Assembly (NCBI GenBank): GCA_002633005.1
Contig: NMRA01000215.1
Span: 412,852 to 476,851, forward strand
Direction: 5' to 3'
Length of the DNA stretch: 64,000 nt
DNA from: Phoronis australis
Lineage: Eukaryota; Phoronida; Phoronidae
The notes under the pieces are model-generated. The model saw only the letters and a list, made by a program, of their open reading frames with translations. It searched no databases and was not told the origin of the DNA. The first letter of the stretch is position 1. The number at the start of each line of letters is the position of its first letter. Positions 1 through 10,364 of this stretch are shown piece after piece. The position numbers and the translations under genes are program-made.

Positions 1-231
1 GACCACGACATCTGCTTAAAGACAAGTTCATCCGCAACAGTGTGTCTTTTAGAAGTGACGTAATTGTTTGGGCATCCATCAATTCCAAGCGGCGAAATCC
101 GATGAAATCTTCATGGGGTTGTAATGATTCGTCTACCCATCGGATACAAACGACGAGTTGTTCGCTATTAGACACGTCAGTAGTTTCGTCTGCCAGTATA
201 CTAAAATAAGGACTGCCGCGAATGCACGACG
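1..231 (-). pseudogene. hAT-type (ZMYM1/DUF4371-like) transposase fragment
   Basis: The reverse strand is open over the whole stretch. It carries the block ADETTDVSNSEQL followed by CIRWVD, with FIGFRRLELMDAQTI downstream. These are hallmarks of the catalytic region of ZMYM1/DUF4371-type hAT transposases, which cut and paste DNA in the nucleus. Only about 75 codons are present; the reading frame leaves the window at base 1 and is cut at an N at 232. The matching 5' terminus of such an element probably lies at 1142-1320. The family call rests on motif recognition. Confidence 0.7.
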
Positions 232-1141
232 NGCGAAAGCTCTCCCATATTGGAGATTGCGTACGTTTGGGGGTGGTCCTCTTCATACAATGCATTGGCC
301 TTCTTTGTAGATGCGTCACTCCAGCATTTAACCGCAAAATGGTTATATTTTCTGCATTTATTGCATTGCTTTCCTTTTGCTGGACATTTTCACCCTGCCT
401 GAGTCCACAGCTTTGACACTCATGCTGTTTGCTTGTCTGTGTCTGTTTTTTGTTCCTTTGGGTTGACTGGTGCTTCTTTCTAGTGTTGACTGCATGGACG
501 CCCGTTGTAGCCTCTCCGACCAACTTCATCTGTGCTGATGTTGATTCGGCTGCCCTGCAAATCTCATCGGTTTTTTCAACGTCAGTGAAGCTTCTCTGAG
601 TAGGGGTTCACGTACCTTGGGATCTCTAATGCCGAATACCAAACGATCTCTGACTATGTCGTCTGGCGTGATGTCAGCAAACTCGCACCTCTCGGCCAAT
701 TTTCGCAAAGCCGCCTTGTACTGCTCATACGATTCGCCTGGTTCCTGTACACGCTAATTAAAGCAGTATCTCTCAAATGGGGCGTTCTTTTTTGGTTCGC
801 TATACGCCGCAAACCTGTCCATTACAGCACCAATCTGTTCTCTTTCGGCATCAGTCATGTCGAAGGTGTAGAAAAGATCTCTTGCTTATTCTTCAATTAC
901 AGTAAGGAATGTTGCTACCTGAACATTTTCCGGCTTCTTGTTTAGTTCCGATGCCAGTGAGTAATTCGCCCAAGCATTCCGGAATTTCCTCCATCCTTCT
1001 GCCACATTGTTGGAGTGCAAATCCAAGGGGGAGGGAGGAGGTAGACCATAAGCGTGGGCCATCGTGAGTCGCAATCTGAGACACCAGGGACTTCTTAAGC
1101 ACGTCTTTAAAGTCAAGTCAGAGTAAAAACTGGAATGGACN
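232..1141 (-). repeat. N-bounded near-identical copy of the Ty3/gypsy gag region
   Basis: This block is delimited by single N characters at 232 and 1141. It repeats about 4780-5686 almost base for base; the one difference I noticed by eye is TTTAACC against TTAAACC near 330. Both gag nonsense codons present in the full element are shared. The sequences outside the two Ns look like parts of one hAT transposon. The block is either a recent nested duplication or, more likely, a repeat contig placed in a scaffold gap. Confidence 0.8.
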
Positions 1142-1320
1142 AGCTGCCTGATCCACACGTTTTTATGGTGTTTTTCTGATAACTAAGTCAGATTCTTCAA
1201 TTTCGTTATAAGTCTGAAAAAACTGTACTTCAAATCAAAATACAATGTTGCAGAAGCTTCTACGCTGAAAATGTTTGGGGGGCACGGGCCCTCCCGGCCC
1301 CCCCGCTTCCTACGGCCCTG
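1142..1320 (-). mobile_element. Putative 5' terminus of the minus-strand hAT element
   Basis: Read on the minus strand, the stretch begins CAGGGCCGTAGGAAGC and runs into a G-rich then C-rich hairpin (about 1275-1305). This layout is typical of the ends of ZMYM-type hAT transposons in invertebrates. It would belong with the transposase fragment at 1-231; the sequence between them is replaced by the N-bounded block. No 8-bp target duplication can be tested because the other end is outside the window. Confidence 0.45.
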
Positions 1321-1408
1321 GGTAACAGGAGTGATTTTTGCAGCGTGCGGTCCTGAGCATGATAAATATCTGGGAGCAAAATAGTCCTAATCAATATATA
1401 GTAAAATG

Positions 1409-1585
1409 TGTAACGAATTGCTGTTAACTCGTAGATTTTAACTAATAAAACATCACTTTATTATATCATGACCTCATGGTCTGAGACAGGAAGTTGATGA
1501 CAACAGGAAGTAGCTCTGACTAAACTATCATTACGACTAAAGTCCAATAATCCGAATAAAACGTGTAATCGAACATCACGTCACA
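1409..1585 (-). repeat. 3' LTR of the Ty3/gypsy element
   Basis: 177 bp, TG...CA ends, one mismatch to the partner at 5806-5982. In transcription order it is the downstream LTR because integrase and the polypurine tract lie directly before it. Confidence 0.93.
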
Positions 1586-1598
1586 TCCTTCCCTTTCT
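1586..1598 (-). promoter_or_regulatory. Polypurine tract of the Ty3/gypsy element
   Basis: On the minus strand this is a 13-base run of purines (AGAAAGGGAAGGA) directly abutting the 3' LTR. That is where plus-strand DNA synthesis is primed during reverse transcription. Confidence 0.75.
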
Positions 1599-1635
1599 GA
1601 ACTTAAAGCTTATCTAAAGTCTCTGAACTAGAAAA

Positions 1636-4600
1636 CTATGAACTAAGAACAAAGTCCGCAAATCGCTGTGGTGTACGTCTCGCGCGAGTCGATCGTCGTG
1701 GTTGGACTCCTTCTGGACGAGCTCTAGGAATATCCTCTTCTGGAGTTATTGGTGGTGACTCGGGTGTTGTTGACTCATGTGGTGACTCGGGTGTTGTGTG
1801 GTCATCAGCCACCTTGGGCTCTTCTGTTTTCAACAGATCTCACCGATTCCTCCTATAGACTGTTGGTCCCACTTGGATGTCGTAACTACGTGGACCGAAC
1901 TGGTTGCGGCAGATTCCGGGGGTATATGTCTTGTTCTCACCCGGCACCTTCAGACGCACAGCATCACCAAGCTCAATTATGGGTAGATCCTTTGCGCCTT
2001 TATTGTAGTAGAAACGCTGTCGCTCCTTGCGTCCTTTTAGATCTCGAATGTCACCTTCCTTGGTGTGTCGTGGCTCCAGTAGGCGATCTGTCATCGGTAA
2101 TAAGGTGCGACATCTTCGTCCCATGAGACGTTCAGCGGGGCTCGTGGACATACCTTCAGTTGGTGTGTTTCGCCAGTCAAGCAAAGCTTGAAATTCTGAG
2201 GTTTTGTCCGACTGACATTTCTTGAACAACCGCTTCACCGTCTTTACCGCATTTTCTGCCTTGCCATTGGATTGCGCATAACGAGGAGATGAAGTGTTAT
2301 GCACGAAATTCCATTTTGCTGCAAACACTAAAAATTCTGCTGCACTGAACTGAGGCCCATTGTCGCTAAAGACCTCCTGTGGAACACCATGTACAGCGAA
2401 AATTCTCATCATCTCTTTGATGACAGCTCTGGACGTCGTTGAAGATAAATTGGCGACTTCTATATAATTGCTGTAGAAATCCACCAACACAAGTAAAGTT
2501 CTCCCATTGAACTCACACAAGTCAGCCGCAATCTTTGTCAATGGTAATGTTATCACTGGATGTGTCATCAGAGTCTCCCTTGGTTGATTTGACCGATATG
2601 ACAGACATGTGTTGCATTGTGTGATGAATTCTCTGATGTCACCTGCCATGCCTGGCCAGTACATGGACTCTCTAGCCCGTCGAATAGACCCCTCTATTCC
2701 AATGTGAGTTGAGTGCAGTTTTGACAACATTTGCCTCCTCATACTCCTGGGAATGATCACCTGGCATCCTTTAAACACCAAGGGTCCTTCGCACACCAGT
2801 TGGTCGCGCATGCCAAAGTAATGACGTAGAACCTGCGAAACTGCGCTGCGTGTGCCTGACCAGCCAGCATGAACCATCTTGTTCAGCTCCGAAAGAGCTG
2901 GGTCTTCGGCTGACTCTGCTGCCAATTGTCTCCAAAGGTCAGTTGTCAAAGCATCCGATTCTTCTACATGGTTGACACTCACTACCTCTTTCACCTCACA
3001 GGTATCTTTCAGATATGCTCTACTTAAGAGTATCCGCTAAGAAAAGGCTCTCTCCTTTTACGTACGTAATGGTTAATGCGTATTTCTGTAGCCTTAGGAA
3101 CATGCGCTGTAGCCTTTTCGGTGACTGATACAAGGGCTTCTTCGCAATCATTTCCAAGGGTTTGTGATCTGTGTTGACAGTCACCTGATCCCTACCATAG
3201 ATGTATGTGTTGAACCGCTCACAGCCAAAGACAATGGCCAATAGCTCTTTCTCGATTTGAGCATAGTTTTGCTCTGCTGAAGTAAGTGCTCGAGATGCGT
3301 AGGCCACAGGTTGTCCATTCTGTAACAACTCTGCGCCAAGTCCGGACTGGGATGCATCGCACTGTATCGTCAGCTCTTCATCCAGGTTGTAGTATCGCAA
3401 AACGGGAGTACTTGCGATGGCCTGCTTGAGTTTATCGAATGCCTGCACCTGTTGCACATCCCATGACCAAGGAACTTCCTTTCTTGTAAGCGCTCTCAAA
3501 GGTTCCACAATACTGGAGAGGTTGGGCAAAAACTTACCCAAGTATTGTGCCATGCCTAAGAGTCTCTGGACGCCCTTGACGTCTTCTGGAGACGGCATGT
3601 CCAAAACAGCTTGGAGTTTACTTAGGTCGGCCTGAATACCTTTATCTGAGGCTATGTGACCGATGAATTCCACAGAGGATTGCCTAAACTTGAATTTCTT
3701 ACGGTTCAGTACAACATGCTTGTCCTTGCATCGTTGTAAAAATGTAGAGAGATTGTTGTCATGATCACGTACAGCTTCTTCTTTAGTGTCCCCAAAACTG
3801 ACTACCAAGAAGTCGTCCGCCTGAGCCTCAACGCCACGTAAACCTTGTATAAGCTCGTGTGTTTTCCTCCGAAATACTTCAGGTGCCGACTTTATTCCAA
3901 AAGGGAGACGAAGCCATCTAAATCTCCCAAAGGGTGTGTGAAAGGTTGTCAACCGGGATGATTCTTCACTTAAAGGTACATGCCAAAAACCTTTGTTCAC
4001 GTCCAGCACGGAAAATACTTTTGCGTTGTGCAATCTGGTAGCGATGTATTACACTGTTGGCATCTCGTAGTGCTCTCGAAGAATGGCCTCATTCAGGTGT
4101 TTGGGGTCCAAACATATGCGCAGGTCATTGTCTTTTTTACGGACAACAACCATAGAGTCGATCCACTCCGTGGGCTCTGCAATCGGGGCAATGATCCCAT
4201 CCTTGCCAAGAACTTCCAGCTTCGCTTTCAAGGGTTCCCTGAGGGGCACAGGTACCCTGCGTGGTGCATGTTGTACAGCTGGCACACTGTCATCCAGTCT
4301 GCTGCATTGCTCCCCTTCAAGCTTTCCCACCTTGTCACTGAATACATCTGGGAATGCTTTTACAAAATCTTCTTTTGAAACTGGTTTTGATGCCGTCGCC
4401 ATGGTAATCTTGAATATCTTGGCATCCTTAGGGTAGGGTCGTCTCATATCGTCGTTGTCTGTGTATTTGAGTACTTTCAAACCAACGCACGCCTTCTCCT
4501 CTAGCAGGGGTCTTCCATTTGGATTGTCCACCACTAGACATCTGATGTTGCATCTTCTATCAAATCTCGAAACACCGAGAATCACTCGACCCATTGTCGG

Positions 4601-4837
4601 AAGTTTGCTTCCTCCATAGGCTTCTATGCACGATGCCACTGACTCCAGTTTGCCCAGTGTATGGTCACCCGCAGCTTCTTTGTAGATGTGGACTGGGATA
4701 ACCGATGTGTCAGCTCCACTGTCAATCTGAAACTGCACAAAATTTCCGTTTTCAAGACAAAGTGTTATTATCTGTCGAGGCGAAAGCTCTCCCATATTGG
4801 AGATTGCGTACGTTTGGGGGTGGTCCTCTTCATACAA
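1636..4837 (-). pseudogene. pol: Ty3/gypsy pol (protease, RT, RNase H, integrase), disrupted
   Basis: Protease: the active-site motif DSGADTS falls about 39 residues into the 4837-4049 segment. RT fingers (RICLDPKHLN) and palm follow, with a variant catalytic motif QADDF in place of the usual YxDD. RNase H shows CDAS, IEKE and NTDHKP, giving the D, E and D residues. Integrase (2994-1840) has the H-H-C-C zinc region ending CNTC, then catalytic D (AADLCEF), D (SDNGPQF) and E (NGKAEN). A basic tail (RRSTRARR) ends near 1636. Disruptions: in-frame TAA at 4051-4049, a one-base insertion near 3025 between RNase H and integrase, and TGA at 1842-1840 consistent with decay of a CGA codon. All four enzyme domains are otherwise recognisable. 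Confidence 0.93.
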
Positions 4838-5609
4838 TGCATTGGCCTTCTTTGTAGATGCGTCACTCCAGCATTAAACCGCAAAATGGTTATATTTTCT
4901 GCATTTATTGCATTGCTTTCCTTTTGCTGGACATTTTCACCCTGCCTGAGTCCACAGCTTTGACACTCATGCTGTTTGCTTGTCTGTGTCTGTTTTTTGT
5001 TCCTTTGGGTTGACTGGTGCTTCTTTCTAGTGTTGACTGCATGGACGCCCGTTGTAGCCTCTCCGACCAACTTCATCTGTGCTGATGTTGATTCGGCTGC
5101 CCTGCAAATCTCATCGGTTTTTTCAACGTCAGTGAAGCTTCTCTGAGTAGGGGTTCACGTACCTTGGGATCTCTAATGCCGAATACCAAACGATCTCTGA
5201 CTATGTCGTCTGGCGTGATGTCAGCAAACTCGCACCTCTCGGCCAATTTTCGCAAAGCCGCCTTGTACTGCTCATACGATTCGCCTGGTTCCTGTACACG
5301 CTAATTAAAGCAGTATCTCTCAAATGGGGCGTTCTTTTTTGGTTCGCTATACGCCGCAAACCTGTCCATTACAGCACCAATCTGTTCTCTTTCGGCATCA
5401 GTCATGTCGAAGGTGTAGAAAAGATCTCTTGCTTATTCTTCAATTACAGTAAGGAATGTTGCTACCTGAACATTTTCCGGCTTCTTGTTTAGTTCCGATG
5501 CCAGTGAGTAATTCGCCCAAGCATTCCGGAATTTCCTCCATCCTTCTGCCACATTGTTGGAGTGCAAATCCAAGGGGGAGGGAGGAGGTAGACCATAAGC
5601 GTGGGCCAT
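4838..5609 (-). pseudogene. gag: Ty3/gypsy gag, disrupted
   Basis: The likely start is the ATG at 5609 (MAHAYGLPPPSPLDL). The first part resembles capsid N-termini of this class (WRKFRNAWANYSLA). Two in-frame stops follow, near 5433 and 5302. The capsid continues in frame after them (KLAERCEFADITPDDIVRDR). Frame changes near 5115 and in the nucleocapsid disrupt the rest. A zinc knuckle of CX2CX4HX4C form (CNKCRKYNHFAVKC) lies just before the protease and is in the pol frame, so gag and pol were probably one frame. Gag would package element RNA in cytoplasmic particles; this copy cannot make a full protein. Confidence 0.85.
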
Positions 5610-5791
5610 CGTGAGTCGCAATCTGAGACACCAGGGACTTCTTAAGCACGTCTTTAAAGTCAAGTCAGAGTAAAAACTGGAATGGACTCACCAGATCAGG
5701 CTCACTAGTTTAGGGATTAATGAGCAAAACCACAATGCTTTTTCATGAATTTGGTCTGCTCGGCTCTTCAGTGGTTCATCAGGGTCCTGTT

Positions 5792-5805
5792 CACCGCTGC
5801 CACCA
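5792..5805 (-). promoter_or_regulatory. Primer-binding site, tRNA-Leu type
   Basis: Directly inside the 5' LTR, the minus strand reads TGGTGGCAGCGGTG. This is the complement of the 3' end of animal leucine tRNAs with the added CCA (CACCGCTGCCACCA). Fourteen bases match from what I know of that tRNA end. It would prime minus-strand DNA synthesis. Confidence 0.8.
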
Positions 5806-5982
5806 TGTAACGAATTGCTGTTAACTCGTAGATTTTAACTAATAAAACATCACTTTATTATATCATGACCTCATGGTCTGAGACAGGAAGTTCATGACAA
5901 CAGGAAGTAGCTCTGACTAAACTATCATTACGACTAAAGTCCAATAATCCGAATAAAACGTGTAATCGAACATCACGTCACA
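5806..5982 (-). repeat. 5' LTR of the Ty3/gypsy element
   Basis: 177 bp with TG...CA ends, next to the tRNA-Leu-type primer site and followed outside by the duplicated target AAATG. It should hold the promoter for minus-strand transcription; I see no clear TATA box in it. Confidence 0.93.
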
Positions 5983-5987
5983 AAATG

Positions 5988-8300
5988 TTCATCTATATGT
6001 CCATGTCCAGTGTTTTTTGCGGCATTTCATGAATGTGATCTAGCAGTCTTGTAACGTAAAGCAATCAACACAATGCTATTCTTCACGAAACTAGAAAAAG
6101 CCGGGGTTCATCGGCATTGATTCAAAACTGGCACCAATTTTGACTGAACATTATTCGTGGACTTGTTAAACCACCTATTCCGTACAAATGCACTCATTTC
6201 ACACGACTTTACTGCATATCCAATGTTTTTCAACGTCGTCGTTTTACAACAGGTGCAACTTGTATCCGAACAGGAGGGCTCTCTTTTATGTACGTGCCAC
6301 GCGCACGCAGGGATGACTTGGGGGTCCGAATCAGATTAAATTTTCACAATTCAGACTCGAATTCAATATTTCCGTCTTATCAAAATCTTTTTCATGTTAG
6401 TTTAGACTAGGTCCGCTCTAAAACAAAATGAAAAAAGGGACGGAACATAGCAAGCGCAGAATACAAAACAGAGAATCGGTAGTTAACTGTACGATAACCA
6501 CCTTCTTGTTAGAGAGGAGTGGAAAACATTTGTTGGAAACAGCGACGGTGTTTTTGTCCGATCATCTTTTTTCTGGAAACACATGAGTGTTTATCTTGTT
6601 TGGCACTGCACCTTTTTTTAAAATCTTAATTTTTCGGCACTGGAAATATGTTGCCTTCACCTGCGAGGTTGACCTGGATCTAACACTTTAAGTCGTAAAT
6701 AAGAAGCCTCAAGGTCCAGACACGCGGCTCTATGTTACTGTTGCACGTAACCTTATTGGATCTGTTTGTGCAGGTATATTTGCTGATATACCTAATGCTT
6801 CATCATCGTGTATTATGCTATTAGTTTAGCTTGCGAATTCATCTAAAGTTTCAAGTAAAGGTGGATTCGAGTCTAGTCATTGATCTACGTCGATCGACGG
6901 ATGTACGTCACTGACGTTTCTTCAGGTAAACCCGCTGTCACCATACTTCGCATACTTCACCAACGTGCAATTAACTGTCAAGATCTCTAATGCTTGGCGC
7001 CTTTACAGTTTCAAACCGCGCTGCCGGAGATATTAGGTATACACTTAACCACCTATCTAAAATCGAAGAGGTGTCAGTTGCTATACTCAGAAAGACCCCG
7101 GCTGCCCTGACTTCAAACAAGTATTACACGTATTAAATTTATGTTAGCAATTTATTTGGATCAAATAATATCAAAACAAAAACATTTTAAGAACACTAAA
7201 AGAGGCAGTGAATGCTCTTACTGTCCACGTACACTAAACTGACATCCCATATTTAGAAATAACCTACGCAAAAGGCGTGACATCTTTCTAATAACCAACA
7301 ATAAAAAATGAAATGACCTTAATCAGTTGAAACCGATGTAAAATGCAACCGCGCCATGGAAATGATCAGAATGCTGCATTGTGGGTATAGGCTCAAGACC
7401 AGAGATCCGATGTGGGTGAACTCGTTGGTCGAGTTTGAAACGGGTGTATAGGGTTCCCATGGCTACAACAAGTGAGTAATTTTCTAGGTCCAAGCACACT
7501 TCTTTTTAGTGAAGATCTGGCAACCCCCCGGCAGGCATCGTCTCGCAAAGTCACATGACCCAGGCACGCACCGCCGCCTCTGCCGAGCCTCACTACCACC
7601 TCTCCTCAAAAGTGGCACCATCTACCTCTAAAAGCCATCCTCGCGGAACTCACCAATCCCGGGACTCACCACTTGCAACCTCTAAAAGTCTTGAGCATCA
7701 CACGGATGGCCTCCGTGAAAAAACTAGGTTTTAAACGTGAAAAGTAAATATGACCAAATTGCGGCGATGGATAAAAGTTTTCGAAAGTTTGATCACGTTT
7801 TGTCGCATCTCGGTTGCCGAGAATCATGAATGGGTATATTGCACGATATAGGGGAAAGTGAAAACACGCATTTTAAAATGTGTCGATTATTGTCGATATA
7901 ATTGACACTTTTCGTTTCGCTAAGGAAACCTGCCGAAACTTCCTGGTTGTCACCCTACGATCACCGACTTGACAGGCGACGTGACAACGGGTGCGCAAAC
8001 TTCCCGCCAGTCGGTCCTCCGCCAATCTGGGTGTAGTGGATACGTGACTATGCCGCAAGAACGGAGGCCGCAGGGCAGCCGATCTGGCTACATGTGGACT
8101 GCTGCGTTTCAGATGCCATCCAAGAACACGACTAGTCGGCATCGCAACCGCTACCCAGACCGTGTCGCGGCCACAGGTGAACAATGAGGACGGCTCGGGT
8201 CGCCGTGAGTCACTGAGGCTTGGCGATAGGAACCCCGACGACTGAACTGGGTCAGTGGACCATCAAGACTTGGAGTATGCTCCTTGACTAAAATCGACTT
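5988..8300. other. Gene-free stretch, no recognised feature
   Basis: Open frames here are short and show no conserved domain. Apart from AT-rich tracts and a GC-richer patch around 7500-8250, I see no coding exon, RNA gene or clear repeat. The GC-richer patch could be the edge of the satellite-like cluster that follows. Confidence 0.5.
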
Positions 8301-9181
8301 CGCCGCGCGGGTTGTACCTTTCAGAAAGCGACACAAATGGTCAATAAACGACACATTTCTGGGACTTAAAATTTTAATGCAACGTTTCAGAAAATGACAA
8401 AAATGCCCAATTAACGACGCATTTTTACGCACACGCAAGGACATCTGCTGAGTGACTACAGCGCAGACCCCGCAGGCCAACTCTGCCGTGTGGACAACCG
8501 TAACATTTGCTTGCCTTTGTTATGTTTTCAATTCTCCTTTGAGAAAGCGACTCAAATGGTCGATAAACGACACATTTGTGGGAACTTAGACATTTTCGCA
8601 GATACGGAGGGACAGATCGCGCTTCGGCCCCGGCCAGAGCAGACCCTGCAGGCCGACTCTACGGCGTGGACAGCCGTAACGTTTGCTTGCCTTTGTTATA
8701 TTTTCAATGCTCCTATGAGAAAGCGGCACAAATGGCCAGTAATCGACACATTTCTGGATACTTAAGTTTTTTCAACGTTTCTAAAAGCGACACAAATGCC
8801 ACGTAAACGACACATTTCTGGAGACTTATTTTTTTCATTGCAACGTTTCTGAAAGCGACACAAATGGCCAATAAGCGACACATTTTTGGAAACTTTGAAA
8901 AATTTTCAATGCATCCTTTCTGAAAGCGACACAAATGACCAATTTCTGAGGACAGAAATTTTTCGCACGTATGCAGGGACAGATCTGCAGGGGATTCTAG
9001 GGCTTCGCTCCCGCCAGCGCAGAGCTCGCACTAGCAGGCCGACTTGACTACTGTGGACCACGGCAGTTCGCTGACCACAGAGCCGGCGGCGACTCCAGCC
9101 AATCGCACGAGACCTCAATGGCAGACAACCCGCTACGTTTGCTCACCTTTGTTATATTTTTCAATTCAACGTTTCTGAAAG

Positions 9182-9331
9182 CAGGGGCGGATCCAGGATT
9201 TTGAGTGGGGGGGCAGGGCAGCATATTAGCCAGGATTGTGCCCGTGAGACATTCGCACCTCCAAACTACCTAATGGAATCTGGGAAAATTTTAGAGGGGC
9301 CACGGCCCCCTTGGCCCCCATCTAAATCCTC
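9182..9331 (+). mobile_element. Short hAT-type MITE, copy 1
   Basis: About 150 bp starting CAGGGGCGGATCCAGGA and ending near CATCTAAATCCTC. It shares its whole interior (GGGCAG.GTATTAGCCAGG..TTGCCCGT) with the copy at 9628-9783. Termini of the form CAGTGGCGGATC are typical of non-autonomous hAT elements. The right end is eroded. Confidence 0.6.
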
Positions 9332-9627
9332 AACTAGAAAGCTACACAAATGACCAAGAAACGACTCATTTCTGCCGAAATTTTCAGAGACTTGGAAATT
9401 TTCGCCCATACTCAGGGCAAGATCTGGAGGGGCCATTGGGGACTGCACAGCTCTTCGCCTAGGCCAGCGCAAAGCCCGCGGCTCGACTTGACGGGCGCGA
9501 CGTTTCACCGAGCGCAGAGCCGGCGGCGACCCCGGCAAAGCGCGGGAGACCTGTCATTGGCTCTCAGACCCCGCTATGTTTGTTTTTTGTTATATTTCCA
9601 AGACTCCTTTGAGAAAGCGACACAAAT

Positions 9628-9783
9628 CAGGAGCAGCTCCAGGATTTTGAGTTAGGAGCGCCAGGGCAGAGTATTAGCCAGGGTTTTGCCCGTCAGACAA
9701 TCGCACCCCCGAAGTGCCAAATGGAATATGGGAGAATTTTTTGGGGGGCCATGGCCCCCTTGCCACCACTAAATCCGCCACTG
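9628..9783 (+). mobile_element. Short hAT-type MITE, copy 2, splitting a satellite unit
   Basis: 156 bp from CAGGAGCAGCTCCAGGA to TAAATCCGCCACTG. It interrupts the satellite motif: GCGACACAAAT ends just before it and CAAATGGCCAATAAATG resumes just after. The bases CAAAT are therefore duplicated, the remains of a target-site duplication. The interior matches copy 1. Confidence 0.65.
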
Positions 9784-10364
9784 CAAATGGCCAATAAATG
9801 ACACATTTCTGGGGACTTACAAAGTTTTGCACGTCATACGCAGGGACAGATCTGCAGTGAGACGGCAGCGCTTCGGCCCCGCGGGCGACCTCAGACCGTC
9901 TTAACCGCGTTGACTGCCGTAACGTTTGCTTGCGTAGTTTGTAATATTCTCAAGGCATCTTTGAGAAAGCAGCACAAATGGCCAATAATTTACACATTTT
10001 TGGAGACTCTACCGCGTGGACCGCCGTAACGTTTGCAAATCTACACTGAGGGGCCATAGGGGACTGCATCGTTTCGCCCCGCCAGCGCAAACCCTGCAGG
10101 CTGCCTTGACTGCGTGGACCGCTACATCCATTTCCTTGCCTTTGCTCCTTTTAGAAAGCGAAACAAATGGCAGACAATCTACAAACGTTGCCTTCAAAAA
10201 CTTTTAAGTCCCGAAAATATGTCGTTTACCGACCATTTGTGTCGCTTTCTGAAAATGGCGATGACTGAAGTGATTGGTCACTGAAGTTGGAGAGATGAGT
10301 TGTGGGATTGAATTCAATATTTCCGTTCCATAAGTGAAGATCATTCGCGCAACTGCAAGCTAAT

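Larger units (their letters stand above)
1409..5982 (-). mobile_element. Complete but coding-dead Ty3/gypsy LTR retrotransposon
   Basis: The 4574-bp element lies on the minus strand between two 177-bp direct repeats (1409-1585 and 5806-5982) that begin TG and end CA. It is flanked by the 5-bp direct duplication AAATG (1404-1408 and 5983-5987). Internal order in the direction of transcription is primer-binding site, gag, protease, reverse transcriptase, RNase H, integrase, polypurine tract. The integrase-last order places it in Ty3/gypsy. The LTRs differ at one position that I can see (G/C near 1496 and 5893), so the insertion looks recent. Even so, gag has two stops and frameshifts, and pol has two stops and one frameshift. 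Confidence 0.93.
8305..10254. repeat. Satellite-like cluster of degenerate repeats
   Basis: A motif like AGCGACACAAATGG followed by CGACACATTTCTGG recurs roughly a dozen times (near 8321, 8537, 8724, 8785, 8856, 8924, 9345, 9617, 9785, 9967, 10157). The spacings are about 60-70 bp or about 190-220 bp. The longer unit also carries a GC-rich block (AGGGACAGATCTGCAG, CAGCGCAGACCCTGCAGG, TGGACAGCCGTAACGTTTGC). The final copy at about 10206-10254 is inverted. Two related MITEs are nested in the cluster. There are no coding signs. Confidence 0.75.

Noticed and set aside
8305-10254. CRISPR-like array
   Set aside because: Repeats are degenerate, spacing is irregular, spacers are similar to each other, and the context is an animal genome.
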